From Metopolophium dirhodum (lineage: Eukaryota > Arthropoda > Insecta > Hemiptera > Aphididae), in NCBI RefSeq assembly GCF_019925205.1, contig NC_083560.1, positions 59,256,270 to 59,320,269 on the forward strand: a DNA stretch of 64,000 nucleotides. The letters run 5' to 3'. The notes beneath the pieces were generated by a model. It did not search any database. It was given only the letters and a program-made list of their open reading frames with translations, and had not been told where the DNA came from. Both the position numbers and the translations under genes were made by a program. Below are positions 13,156 through 27,200 of this stretch, piece after piece (the first letter of the stretch is position 1; each line of letters opens with the position of its first letter).

Positions 13156-15763
13156 TATACATAAACATTAATTATACCGTTTACGACGGAGTTGACATTG
13201 AATGGACCAAGCCGAACGTCGGCCAACAAAGTGTATGTGATATGGATGCCCATACTGCAGCCAGGCCGTGGGATATGAATATAATAATAATAATAATAAT
13301 ATGTAGGTACCCACATATAATGTCCCCGACTGCATAACCTCTGGTTCGTATTATAAACCCTGCGTGCTTGAGAAAATCGAACGCGCACGTATCGTAAAAA
13401 CCAGAATGTTTACAGTACGTTTGTTTTTGTCGGTTATTCATTTTTCCCGAGCGAATTCCCGACGACCAATGGGGGGGGGGGGGGGGGCGCACACAACAAT
13501 AATATTGCATTGCTACACATAAAATAAATGCGTGTACGCGACCGTTTTTGGGCTGGGATATCGACGCCACAAAAACAAGTGTACACAATATTGAAAATTC
13601 ACCAAACTTATAAACTAACGCCATTGTATAATACCTATTAGATGCTACTGACATTCAGATGTTGTAATACGCATAAGTGTATAACACCTAAGTATAGGTA
13701 CTAAGTATTACGATAGCCACCGGTTCGTTTATGATTTATTGTTGGTGAAACATCGTAGCCAAGTAATGAAGAGAAAAAGTGGTTTAAAAAGTCAAAAAAC
13801 GGCAATGACGTGAAAGCCCCGATAATAATAATTGCAGTTGATTCTAAATAAATTAACAATAATATATTGTTCAGTACCTATCTATAATCGTGCTATTGAA
13901 ACGGACGTCAATAATAATGATATCAATAACGTTATAACGTCCGTCGTCGTCGTTTCACTACGACCTATATTGTAATAATATATATATAATATAATACGAT
14001 GGGCAGGTATCTACCTATATAACCAGCGACTATATATTATTATGTGCTCTGCTCATGCGTATTGTAGTTGCGGATTTTATTCCGTCCAACCGGTCTCGCA
14101 ATATTATATTATAATATTATATATGTATAATGGGTGCATTTCCGTGACCCGGTAAACCCGACGACGAATAATCCAAATCTGCATATATATCTATATACGT
14201 ACCCGTGAATAATAAATCGAATTAAATTATTAAAACACTTTGTTTTATTCAAAGACGATCGCACAATTCAATTCTATGTGCGTTCGTTGCCGTGTAGTAA
14301 AGGAGGTAGGTACCTCCGTGCATTTATATTCCGCGCCACGATGATGAGCTGGCAACGACAATGGTTTCCGCATTTAAATAATTATTACGGTGGACTTTTA
14401 TTGTACACACACACACACACCTACTCAACCCCAAACAGACCTACACGTAAGTTATACGTATGCCTTATAATACCTATGTTAACACTTTGTTCAAAACGAT
14501 GTTCGTTATAATATTATTTCCTAGTGATCGTATTAACATAATATATTATACAATATAATCATATCGATAGTGTGCGTATTAATTGCCCGCGGGTATCTTT
14601 ATTTCTTCTTCTTTTTTTTTTTTTTTTCTAAGTGATTATCATAAGTACTTAATTTCATAAGCATGCATAATAATAATTCACACTATACACCTACTTATTA
14701 AAATATATGTAAATACTATACGATTGTATAATTTATACACCACGGTATACCTTCTATACACAGATTATGACCAACATAATAATTATCGCCAAATGATGTG
14801 CATTGTACTAAAATGTAAAGTAAATAATAAACAAATTACTTTTTTTCGATAATAATTGTTCTTTTTTACTGTGTTATCGGAGCGTTCCGCCAATTATAAT
14901 TGTTTGCTCACAATAATCTACATGGTTGTGTTCAAGATTTTATGAACGCATATTGTAATGCATATTTATTTATTAAAATATATGCGATGTCCATGGTATA
15001 TACGATGTGCTGGGTGTTTTATTGTAGTTAAGTATAAACTGCGCAACATTACATTTTGTATTTTACATATTGGACTTGATATTATATATTTAATTATTGT
15101 ACATTACTTTGTTTGGCTACACTGTTAATCATTCGGGAGACATTTTCCATACTATAACAATACGTGGCGTAATTTATTTTAGATTGAGTTTTCAAAACTA
15201 ATTTTTATTAAGTCTTTTCACAATAATTCTGTACAGCCACTTTATGCGCGCCATCACCTTTTTCTCGCTATGGAATAATAATTTGTTTTCTTCGTAATAT
15301 GTAGAAATTGCATAGATACGTTTTCAATCCAACACAATATACCTATTATGAACTAAATATTAATCATTTATATTATATTTAATATTACATTTTTATATTT
15401 TTTTCCCCAACTCGATTTGTAAGGTAAATTAAAAAGGAGCCTTTGAATTCATACTAAAACATTTCTCATTGATTGATTTTTCTTTTATGTCGGTATTAAT
15501 AATCATATTGCATTTTACACCTTTTTACACCTTTTTACGTCATTTAAAACTGTAAAGGTACCTATTGGCTATTACCTATATAAAACCCTAGGAAATAATA
15601 ATCATATTTTTGAAATTAAATTTTAACTTTGAATGTAATAATTATGAAAGCCGATAGTTCAATAAAATGTGCAATACATAATATTATTATTATTATACAC
15701 CTATAGTGAGCAGCTGGCGTTCGTTTCCATCTCTAATTCCCTTCCACATATAATAATAATATC
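12816..15763. other. non-coding spacer with microsatellites and poly-G
   Basis: It contains a (CA)n tract at about 13,125-13,142 running into (TA)n, an ATA tract at 13,278-13,301, a run of 17 G at 13,471-13,487, a CA tract at 14,405-14,420, and poly-T at 14,609-14,628. The longest open frame of the whole window (157 codons, minus strand, 13,181-13,654) spans the poly-G and ATA tracts and encodes PPPPP and IIIIIII, so I do not accept it as a gene. GC content rises around 13,180-13,600, and no exon is recognisable. Confidence 0.6.
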
Positions 15764-16043
15764 ATAAGTGGCTTGGCGCGGCAGCGATGGCCGCTACCAG
15801 TCACATAATGCGACTGAAAGGTAAATAACACCCTCTGCTACTAGTTCCCAGATGGGTGACCACTCGGGTTCGAAGAAGTAAAAACCTTGGCACACATTCA
15901 CGTGTTTGCTTACTTACTGTGACCTAACCGTGACAAAACCTTACTGTACCAACCTTACCTAACACAGTTCATCACCCCTACAACAGCTAATGGCCTAAGT
16001 GCGCCGAGCCTACGACCAATAAGAAAATTTAAAAAAAAATAAA
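15764..16043 (+). mobile_element. SINE with 5S-rRNA-like internal promoter
   Basis: The GC-rich body interrupts AT-rich DNA. It contains CTAGTTCCCAGATGGGTGACC and then ACTCGGG at about 15,839-15,870. This closely resembles the intermediate element and box C of 5S rRNA (TTAGTACTTNGATGGGNGACC, then CNTGGG). The 3' end is A-rich (TTTAAAAAAAAATAAAA). The flanks carry AATAATATC at 15,755-15,763 and again at 16,044-16,052, a plausible 9-bp target duplication, though the word is common in such AT-rich DNA. Together these fit a 5S-derived (SINE3-like) retroposon about 280 bp long. It has no coding capacity and would depend on LINE machinery. Confidence 0.65.
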
Positions 16044-16131
16044 AATAATATCGTAAAATACCCAATGTATTATATATTCTTATATAATTATATAATATTC
16101 TTATTCGTGTTTGTTTATGATATTATTATAT

Positions 16132-16139
16132 ATTATAAT
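16132..16139. repeat. target-site duplication, left copy (ATTATAAT)
   Basis: This 8-bp word is repeated exactly at 17,032-17,039, immediately outside the 892-bp TIR element. It fits the hAT target pattern nTnnnnAn and is itself a palindrome. Confidence 0.65.
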
Positions 16140-17031
16140 TAGGGTTCTGAATTTGAAATATTTCAAAATTGAAAATTTCACTCTTCTTGAAATATTTCAA
16201 TGAAATTATGAAAAATATTTTCTTTTTTTTTAAACTTGTTTGGTTATAGATGATTAGAAATAATATATTGATTACACACTTAGAAATAAAGAGAAAAATA
16301 TTATTCTTGTTGATTTATTATTTCATATTTGTATGTTCTATATTATGTAGTGCTGAAAAATATTCTTAGCATTATTTTGAGAGTAAAAACATTTTTCTTA
16401 TGAGTTTTAAAATATTGTTGTATGCGGACCGTCAGCGATCCAGAAGATAATGGTTTGAAATAAAGTTGAAGTCAATTTCAACCAGTAAACGAAATAATAG
16501 TGTATATTTTCAGTAATTATTAAGTGTGCAAAAGTCGTATATGTGTGTGTATGTGACTAAGTGATGTGATTATGTGAAGGTGCTCTACAGGACTCTTTTA
16601 TTTAATACTTAGATCATATTTTGTATATTGTAAAAGGTCACGATTCACGACTATTATAAGAGTGGTTTATGTCTAGATACATTGTGAATATAATATAATA
16701 TAATTATAATATAGCATAATATGCATTCGCAGAGCCAGGGCTCTCAACAATATGTTATGATGTCGAGTTGGTTTATGAGTTTGTAACTTAAGAGTTAAAA
16801 CTTAAAAGTCAATGTTTAAATTTGTTATATTATAGATTTGTTAGACAACTTATAAATTATATGTAAAAATGATACATATTTTCTTTGTTTCACACAACAA
16901 ACAAACTTTTAAAAATGTTCACTTGGAATTTGACGACTACAAACTTTTAGATATAATAAACATTTTATTTGAATTTTTCATGGAAATGAAATATTTCAAG
17001 ACATTAAATTTCATGAAATTTTAAAACCCTA
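16140..17031. mobile_element. non-autonomous hAT-like element, 892 bp
   Basis: The element begins TAGGGTTCTGAATTTGAAATATTTC and ends in the inverted equivalent, whose reverse complement reads TAGGGTTTTAAAATTTC. The outer 9 bp match at 8 or 9 positions. Inside both ends lie further imperfect inverted blocks built on the palindrome TTGAAATATTTCA. Exact 8-bp flanking duplications (ATTATAAT) support hAT-type insertion. The interior has no transposase-like frame and includes a GC-richer patch around 16,420-16,500, possibly captured DNA. Because AT words are common here the duplication alone is weak, but it coincides with matching termini. Confidence 0.7.
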
Positions 17032-17039
17032 ATTATAAT

Positions 17040-18563
17040 ATATCAATCGGTCACAGGACGTATAGACGAGCCATATCCGGCGCTTTTCCGATTCCGTGTT
17101 ACACGCGTACCTATATACCTATTTGTACTATATTAAAATTCTTATTGCGCCCGCTGCAGGGCATACGACGACGACGACTTTGGGTTTTTAATACGACAAT
17201 ATATGTAAAACATTGTTTTACCCACATGACATATTATACGAGGTCGTGCATCGGAAAATCGGCAAATCTCGTGTTGGTACTTATAGCCTATACAGGATTG
17301 GACGCGTTCTTCTTATTTATTTTAAAATATTGTTTTCCCGCGGTACCTCTACCTATAATTATATTATTATTTAGGTGAATGAAAACACCATCACACGCCC
17401 GTTGATCTCCGCCGCGTTCTCAAAGCCGCCGATCATTGTCTATGGCGTGGACTTAAACGTATTAAATAATAATAAAAATAATAGTAATATCTGATAGTAA
17501 TGTGCAAAAAATGCGCTCGGTTGCGAGTTGATCGAAGCGAGACGAGTGCGCAACACCAATTATCCGTATGATATCCTGTCCGTATTGTACGCAATAGTGT
17601 ATGGTATATATATATACATTTATATATTTCGTTTGTTTAAAATTGTTTTGATCATTAGATAAATAAAAAAAACTACAATCAAATTTAATGTTACACTCTC
17701 GTATATGTCCGATAATGACGATTAGCTAATCGTACATTATACTCATCTGAATATACACGAATGGTTTCTACGTATCCACTGATAGAATTGTTCAGAGCAG
17801 TGAATACTTTTAAATTTTATTATATATTATTATTATAGTCCGGACTTTTGTGGAAAATAAAATACTAACAAAAAAGACTCACACGGGAATGAAAAATATT
17901 ATACACACACATATCTAACTATATGTGTAAATATAATTTTATCGAATCCAAATATATTGTAACGACTGTATAATATCAACGCAAATCTCAATAAACATAG
18001 GCATCATTATGTATAAAAACTATCAATGAAGTTGGCTACGTATGAAGTTGACTACGCGTTCATTCTACTATGTGATTGCTTAAAATTGTGATTTTTACAA
18101 TGTTTTACAATAGTATTATGTTAAAATATTCTACATCAATACGAGACACGAGTATAATATTTATCAGAAATCCAGCTTAAATGCATATTTTTAAATCTAA
18201 TGTATCGTCGTATAATATTATATAAATATGTTACCAGCAATAGTTCAGGAAATAACTTAATTTTCTAGGGAACGTCTAAAATGCCTGGTGTTGTTAGCCA
18301 ACGACTAAAACGTATCATTTATTACAACATTGCCTAGAAATTATGTGAATTAGCTAAAATATCGGCTGGTTCGACTATGTTTACATATTATATTATAACA
18401 ATCGTTAAGTACAAAAGGAGATGAATTATTGTGTTAAATGGCATCACAGGACTTCAACGGTTTAAAAATGTAGTTTTTAAATTAAATGTAGATAAGACTA
18501 TAAGTCCATAATATAAGAGTGCATGTCGTATAATTGTAGTGCACTAGTGTTACTTAATAAATG
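17040..18563. other. non-coding spacer
   Basis: A mildly CpG-rich part at 17,045-17,580 (GATCTCCGCCGCGTTCTC, GAAGCGAGACGAGTGCGC) is followed by ordinary AT-rich DNA with a short TA tract near 17,606. The frame at 17,145-17,378 is not recognisable as a protein. No mobile element is seen. Confidence 0.55.
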
Positions 18564-19058
18564 CAGGGCTTGCAACGTTATATTTGACAAAAAAACGATT
18601 TAAATTTGTAAACGTTATTATAACGGAAAGCGATGATAAAAAATAATTAAATACCGCAAAACAAAACATAATGCAAAACGTAATTTATAGAATATCATTG
18701 AACGAAAAATAACGCCAAAACGAAATATTTTAAAATTTATTTATTTAAAAGGTCTATTGGTTTCACACAAACATTTATTTCATGCAAACAATCTAAGAAT
18801 CTAAGAATTGATTATATTATATTCCGTATCCGGACCATTACCTACCAGCATAAGTTATTATTTTAAAATTTAATAGGTAGGATTAACACTATTTTAAATA
18901 ACGATATATGCAAAACGTGTACAACGATTCGGTTCTGAATAACGATAAACGCAAAAGTTGAATAACGTTTTAATTCTAAATAACGATAAATGCAAGAATT
19001 ATGTAACGTTTTAATTTTAAATAACATAAAACGAAATTTTTTTCAAATGCAAGCCCTG
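18564..19058. mobile_element. non-autonomous hAT-like element, 495 bp
   Basis: The left end CAGGGCTTGCAACG is the inverse of the right end, whose reverse complement is CAGGGCTTGCATTTG. The first 11 bases match perfectly, or 12 if the adjoining G is counted. CAGGG is a common hAT terminus. Subterminal repeats are prominent on the right: AATAACGATATATGCAAAA, AATAACGATAAACGCAAAA and AATAACGATAAATGCAAGA occur between 18,898 and 19,000. ACGTTAT blocks are present near the left end. Flanking 8-mers TAATAAAT and TAATAATA agree at 6 of 8. The interior is non-coding. Confidence 0.7.
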
Positions 19059-19935
19059 CTAATAATATTTATATGATAAATAACGTAACACAAATTTCTA
19101 TAGTAGGAAGTTATGAGGAAATACATTATAATGATAATTAATTTAGTTGAATAATGTCTACATAGTCAATGTATATAATTTAGAATCTATGTATTGGTTC
19201 CAACATTTGAGGCATTGTCAAAAATGACTTAGAAAATAATATCAATTCCTACATAAAACGGACAATTGTATTATTGCCTAGTAATTTGTTGACAATATCT
19301 ATAATTATAATATAATTTCCAGTAATATATATATATATATATATAATATATTATATTATTATTAAATAAGTATGACCAAAGGCATGGATTTTATTTTAAA
19401 GACATAGTTTCTATTGTTACATTTTTCTGATTTTTTAAGAAAATAATATACAGATGGAGTTTAAATACAAGATACGCTTAATATAATTTGATATATACAC
19501 AAAATATAGATTCGACGTACTAAGGTTGAAAAACATCATAGATATCTCATATATATTTTGGAAAAACGAAATGCAAGAACGTTGGAAAAATTGAAAATAT
19601 ATTATTATATTAAATCTAACATATTATTATTATTATCATATTTTATTGATCTGAATTACAACTTTGGCTACTACCTAGATATTAGCTGTTTGTTATTTAT
19701 TATCATACTATACAATATTACTCAAGTATTGACGTATAATAGGTACAACATGTGTCTAAGTATTTCTTAACTGTTTTTAAAGAAGACGGATGATTGATGT
19801 TCACGCAGTTGTTTAAAAGTTAAAACAAACTGTTACAATATTCACAGGAATCGGTAATCTAAAAAGTCGCGCATTGCACATTTTAAATCTGATAGGTATA
19901 ATTGTATCGCGTTAAATATAATAGTATAATAATAG

Positions 19936-19969
<34 letters not shown>

Positions 19970-22900
19970 AACAATAATAATAAATACTCTCAACCACGTG
20001 TATTATAAATTATAATAGCGGTTTACTCGTTATTCCTGTGTACCAACAACGTTAAAATTTCGATGGGTGAACACACTACCTACACGTAATAATAAATAAT
20101 AATTTAAAAAAAGTAACTGTAGTCTATAGGTATAAGTTTCTACCGATGCGAGCCAGGTCTAACTTCAGTTGATATAATTAATATCCACAGATTTTTCTTT
20201 TCGACACGACCCAGCGAACACAAATATCATGTACCTATATGTATCAGGTATTGAGTAAATTTGATTTAAGTTTTTCAGTTTAATTATTGAACCATTATCA
20301 AAACACCAGGATTTTATTCGCACTGTTTTCAAATTTCAATTTTTGCATTTAGGTATTAGTTTTTTATGCAAGCAGCAACAAGTAATACGTGTTCAAAGAA
20401 TTTAAATTTATCTACCTGTACTTTATATTATATTCACGGACAATCGACTATGATATTAGTTTAATGATCGATTTATACAAATATAATGTATTGCATATAA
20501 CCTTAAAAGAGCATAAAAAAATATTTTAAATTAAAAATAAGTGGAGTGTCGTATTTAAAAGCAAAAACTTATTCAATTATAAAAAAAAAAAAAACATTGG
20601 AAATCGCATAATTATATGATACATTATTAAAACACCTATAAGATAATTTCGAATTGACAGCGACGAAGTGATTAAAATTCAAATGTCCCTACAATATTCG
20701 CTGATGAACATTATTGGCAAAAATTTGAAAAGAAAAAAAATCACTCTGTTTACTGTAATATACGTATATATATATATATATATATATATATTTTATTAAT
20801 AAGGCATTATAATGTATACGCCGTAAACGATGATAATAATATTACTATTACGAACCGTCGGTCGCTGCCAATACAGTGTTAACTGTCAAACGACGGGACA
20901 GCGGAGGATGGCAAATAGTGTGTGTTTGTTCACGGAATGTGCGGAATATTCATGAAGCGCCAATTAAGGCTTGTTTTTGAAAAATGTAAATGGACGCGCG
21001 ACAAATTTGCCCGTAAAATAGTATACAATATTATAACGTTATATAAATGTACGAGATAATATACATAATATATATGTTTTGTATAATATGATCTTTCTCA
21101 GGCACGTGTGTGTGTGTGTGTGCATACCTAACCTATATATTATATTATCATAATATTATATTGAGTATATAATGTATGTTGTGTGTTATTTCTCACACCC
21201 ACTGTGCGACCGCCGCCGCCGCCGCCGGACAAGGTATGAAGAAATTTGAATCCATTCAAATACGTTTATTGATGCGAGTACGTATATAATACGTCGAATG
21301 GTCGAAAACACAAAGTTTTACGAGACGCCATCGTATAAACCATGCGCGTAATCATAATAATATTGTAATATATTATATTATAGTAAAACGACAAAAAAAA
21401 AAATAAAAATTAGTATGGACAATATCGAAACGACAACAATTTATTTTTTTTCTTCTTTGCGCCATAACCGGCTTCTAAATACACTATAGACTTACTAAAG
21501 TATAATCGACGCCGAACGTGTACGTATATATTATTTTAATGTACCTATACCACATAATATAGTTGACACGATTTCCGATAAAAATGTAAATATAAAAAAA
21601 TCATACGATAACGCGTACACGAGTAGGCACATGGGTTCCGTAGCCGTGATCTTCCGTGGTCGAAATATTCACACGAGATAATGCAAAATTGTTTGATAAA
21701 TCTAAAAAACAACAAAAAATAATCTGCTACAACGAGGAATACCACCGTCGTCGGGTGTTATAACAATATATATAATATATGGTTGTAAGTGATTTTGACG
21801 AAGGTCGGTGGCGGTTCTCGGCCTTATAATGTAAAATATAGGGTGCACTGACCTAATGTTTGTCAAACGAGTTTTGCCGATAAAGTTGTTTGGAAAAAAA
21901 AACACATATAAGTAGGTACGCGAGTACCAATTAGAATAATATTATACATCAATTGTGTATTATATGTTTGTTTATATCCCACCCGGAATTCATAAGTAAC
22001 GCAAAACACTTGACAAAAATCATTTTTGATTTTTGCTAATAAAAAATATGACGGAATTTAAGTAAGTAAGTTCCGGTAGTCCGTATACTTAATCACATAA
22101 TTTATGTCTTAACTCATAAGTGTAAAACAAAAACAAAAAAATGTGTTGGAAAAAACGTATTAAGACATTATCACGGACAGTGTTTGTATGTTTTGCAATG
22201 TATCCGCAAAAAAAATATCACTATATACATAGGTAAAGCCATATCATGGGTACAAAGGTTAGGTTAAGTACCTTATACCTGCAAATCGAAAATGTTCTAT
22301 CTATTTAGTATTTAAATACCTAGTGTAGCTTGTGATATAAATGTGGATTAATGAAATCTGAATTGTTTTTATCGCACAATTTTGCCGTATTTTTTATTTT
22401 AATTAATTATAACAATATCCATTGCGTAGATTTATAAAAATAAAATTCAGCTTTATTGCTCGTATAATCAAGTTTGATTCAAACTTTCGATTTTTGAAAC
22501 ATGCAGACAAGCGCAGTACCTAAATGCAATAGGCATATTATGTTTTTTTGTGATAATCATCACCGTACATAATATATAGGTATTCTATTGCTATAAATAC
22601 AATAATTAGCATTAGACCTAAGCTACATGAGCCTTGGTTGTATTAATTATAAGCACATAACATTATGCAGGTGAATTGAATCTGCATTCGGCACGACGCT
22701 CGCATAGACCATTCGCAGTGAAAAAGCGAACTAAAAAAAAAAAATCGTATTTCGTGTATTAAATTAAATGTATAACATAATGACCGCGAGTAGGTCAAGG
22801 ACGTTAAAGAGAATCGATACAAAAAAATGTATAATCGACCACTGCAATGGTAATATGCAGAAATCGTAGTACAAATCATACATGAATTATTATTGAATGC

Positions 22901-24089
22901 GTAATCTAAGTCAAATGCAAAATGCCATATTTAATTATAATTTTATTTCTTTTCAAGGTAAATTGCATTGTTTTCTACACTATAATATTATGTTACACAA
23001 TAGTAGTTATATACGATTTTAATTAAGCCAATAGGCGTATGTTATATTAACATACCTAACATTGTATTTTATATTCAAAATCTCATATAATTCCAAATTC
23101 AAATCGTAACTGATAGTTAATTATGTGTTTCAAAACATTGATATACAATTTTTTAGTATAAGTACAGAATTGATATTGACGCAAATTTTTATATTATTGA
23201 ATTATTATATTAAAAGTTGATTTACTACGAATTACATTTTTATGACGACAGCTTTCCTTTTAAAAAGTGAATTCTAAAATTAAATTAAGATTATTTAAAT
23301 CTAAATTTGAAAAAAAAAAATGTTAATATTCTCTGTTAAATTAATTACGAACAGATATTTGAAGTAAAATTAAATTTCGAGCACTTAAAAATGTGTATTT
23401 TTATTTAATTTTACTAGAATATCTTTTCCTTTGATCGTAGATTGTTATTTACTATATCAAATAAATAAAGAGTCTAATAATTATGTGTCACTATTTGTGT
23501 TATGTATTACTATATCGGACCACTTTTTTATTATTTCCAGTCACGAACAGTGTCGCAATTCAAATTTTACATAATTTGTAGTTGTATTTTTCCAATTTTG
23601 TGCGAATATTACTGTGAAAATAGTGTTTAAGTCAATGGCATACAATTTAATTTGCGATTTATTTTTCCCGTCTTGTTTTTATGTTCTTAGAAAATCGACC
23701 AAGCATAAAATACAGAAGTAAAGTACACACGAATTCCACTGATACAGAAACGGTAAACTATACTTCCATATTATTGCTTATGAAAAATAAACAATTTATA
23801 AACGTTTAATTTCTATTCCAAGTATTTCGAATGATCTATAAACACAAGTTGAATATTGTTGCATAACAGTTTTATGTTAGGTACCATAAGGTTACTATTG
23901 ATCGTTCTAAATTAAAAATATAAAAAAACACAAAATCAATATAGGATGATAATATTATATAAAATTGTTAGATTCTGATTTTTAAGTAGAGCGATTTCTA
24001 GATGATTGTTTTTACAATGACATAATATGTTGCGTGTGTTGTTTTTATACTTTTAATTTTTTCTCATCGGCTATATTATTTATAGCAGA
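19059..24089. other. non-coding spacer with microsatellites and CpG-rich part
   Basis: It holds (TA)n at 19,325-19,345 and 20,765-20,791, an (AAT)n-type tract near 19,937-19,982, a TG tract at 21,106-21,121 and a (CGC)n tract at 21,211-21,227. The section 20,850-21,350 is CpG-rich compared with its surroundings and may be regulatory. I find no open frame of gene-like sequence and no bounded mobile element. Confidence 0.6.
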
Positions 24090-24205
24090 AACCATGCTCC
24101 AATCTTAAACGTTGAGGATTGTTTTTGGTAGAAAATTGGATCTACTAATACTTTGGTGGTCAAAATGTCTATTGCTTTCTCAAAAACAATCTGAAGCTAT
24201 ACTAT
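24090..24205 (-). repeat. fragment of dispersed repeat (63.4-kb family)
   Basis: GGTAGAAAATTGGATCTACT, AATACTTT and GGTCAAAATG match the reverse complement of 63,520-63,590 (GATAGAAAAGTGAACCTAG, TTGGTACTTTTGG, AGGTCAAAATTG). It is therefore a degraded copy in the orientation opposite to the 63-kb copy. Non-coding. Confidence 0.6.
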
Positions 24206-27200
24206 ATCTCACTATACACAAGTCTAAGTAAGTATAAATATTTAAAATTTTCGATTTTTCTTCGTTTTATATTGATAAAATATTCGTTCCGTGAGGTAAA
24301 AATCTTGAACACCCAATACAAAGTCCCTCATAAGTTTATCTTATATATTATCATAAATTACCTTTATAAACTACTTTAAATACACATTATGTAAAAAAGA
24401 ACCCCGCCCGTCAAACAGATGAATATTAATTTAAAAATTATAAAAATACAGTCTCAATTTTTTTTAGAAGCGTTTGAAGCGCAAATTAGTTATTTCACTA
24501 TTACATATATTGTTATTATAATTAAATTTTCAAAATATTTAGACTAGATATTTTAGAATAATTGTAAGTTATTTATACCACAAACCTATGTACACCATCC
24601 AACAGTACGTCGGTATTCACTTCTAATTTAATAAAAGTACTTATATATAATATATAATATTTAGAATGATAAAATGATATAATTAATAATATTATAAACG
24701 CGATGATTGTCGCATCAAAATAATTCTAGTAATACAATACATATATTATAAAATATACTTAGAAACGGACGTTGATACATCGTCTATGCTCATGAATCAC
24801 TTTTTTTTATATATAAGTATAGGTAATATACCATATTATTATATAGCCATAATGCCATATAGATGTAGGTAAAATGATTTAATTCAAATTTAACACATAC
24901 ATGGTCCATATCTACAACAATCAACTGAATAACGCGGTATTCACTCTCCTAGCAGCAGAGAAGCGAGTTCACTAGTTGTCTTTTTTTATGTATATCCATT
25001 TAAAAAGCCAGGGATCACCTTTGACGGAAATACTATATTCATAATTTCCAGTAGGTACACTCGAGTGCAGGTCACAGGTCTCAGCTGCACCGAGGAGGCA
25101 GCTGCCAGCCTTGCCGCACTCGTAAATACGCGCCTATGTCGTACGTATATAATACAACAGTATTCGGACAAGTCGTATAAACAGTAAATAGGTACCCATT
25201 TAAATGACCAGTTAAAAGTATTGTATAAACGAGACCGTTGCTGTTGAGCACATGTGCGTATAATGACGACGACGACGACGACGACGAAAACAATATAATA
25301 ATAATAATAATAATAATATACCAACGAATAATTATTTATAATGCGGTTGATACCGTCGGCACCACGGATAACCAGTGCTCACGTAATACTTATATTGTTT
25401 GCCCTCCGTCGACATTGTCACTGAAAGCGGATGGTGACAGTCGGATTCGGACGCCACGTCTGACCTAGACAACGACGTACTTATTATAATATCATTATAA
25501 TATTATGTACGATCGAGCTAAACCTAGTACCTAATGAACATATATATAGATGCGATATAACATAAAAAGTGATTTTTTAATCAGTTTTATCACTGAACGC
25601 AGTCATTTTATCGGTGAATGTACCTATTTAATATTATATATGTGTTTCGTGACAACATTCAAGTCATCGCACAACACTCAATTATTTATGAAAAAAAAAA
25701 TTGTCTTCAAAAGCACACTAGTAGAGTACAGAGTAAATAACTGTTTTCTTATAATATCTAGTATTAAAGTACGACCTTACGTATATCTCATAAACATTCT
25801 GTAAAAGCATGTATAAAATATATTAAACTATGATATATGATATATTGATATAATGTAAGTACCTAATGCGCGATTTTCTTTTCCACTGCCCGACCAGAAC
25901 CAGAAGTCGAATTTGGTGTACATGACTATGAACAGATGTTTTTCATAAATGACTAATATTTTGGGATAGTCCAAACACAGAATTCGCTATCGAGCAATTT
26001 GTATAATATATAGTCGATAAAACAAAATTCGATTGGGCGTAATATATTATAACGACTTTATTATGGGGAGTAAGACTTTGATTATTTTTTTTACGTCAAT
26101 TTAATTTAATTTATATCGAAATTATTATTAAATTATAATTATATAAAATAAAAAGAAACATTGTTGTTAAAAAGACAAACTGAAGAAGTTAATTATTTAC
26201 GTGAGGTATTTTGTATGGAGCAGGGTTGTATTAAAAAAAAAAGTCATCGCCATTTACCTCTGGTTCAGTTTTAGATAGTTACACCTCTATAGCTATCTAA
26301 ATCAATATAATAAGTAGGTAGACGTTCAGTGGATAAAAACTCCATCTACATGTGACAATATACACGAATGTGACCAGTTACCAAGGAATCGGTACTGTTG
26401 CAGTAGATTCCATGGAAGATCCTATACTATAATATTATTTAAATATTGGCCGATATCATGACCGATATTTCGTACACGAATTATAATAAATTGTAGCGTT
26501 CCAATTCTGAAACAGTTTTTAAGTTCTACACAACTTTTATGTTAGTTTTGATTTCATGATAATATTCAATAGTTTTGAAAGATTTAAAATGAACAAACGT
26601 TTTTATTTTTCTATACGTTTCAATGAGTTTCATTAATATTTCAACTATTCTTGAAATATGTATTTCTCGTATAAATTTAGAGTCTGTTCCGTGCCTATAC
26701 CATGATAATAAAAATTATAATAATATCTAAAATATACCTATCTCAAGAATTCAGTTTTTAGTTTATAACTGTGAGCATGTACATTTTGTAAAAAAACTAT
26801 ATTTTTTTATGTTGTCCGTAGTGCCTTAGTCATAATAATATGACTAATTGAAATAATTGGTTTACATTTATTTCTAACCCTATCTCAAGATCTGTAATGT
26901 TTAATATGCATAACACGTTTGTTACCTAATGGCTTACCAAAATTATTAATCAATTTACGATCTTGATCAATAAATTAACTGAATAGTTATTGAATCAATA
27001 TTAATTGTTTCATTATATTTGGACATTTAGTGATGATTGAATAACCTTTGCTTCTGTCCTTTCACTCGGAAGAAACTAATAAATCGAATGATTTTGAAGG
27101 TCGTTATTGAATAAACTATATCATAGTTCAATTATGAGCTATTTAGTATTTACACATTATATTCATCTAATCATATATCAAAATTAACTGTGCAAACATT

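Noticed and set aside
13181..13654. Longest open frame of the window (157 codons, minus strand)
   Set aside because: It translates a 17-base poly-G run and an ATA microsatellite, shows no domain, and has an alternative overlapping frame of similar quality.
24986..25324. 112-codon frame with Tyr and Val runs
   Set aside because: It spans the AAT and GAC microsatellites; the rest is unrecognisable.
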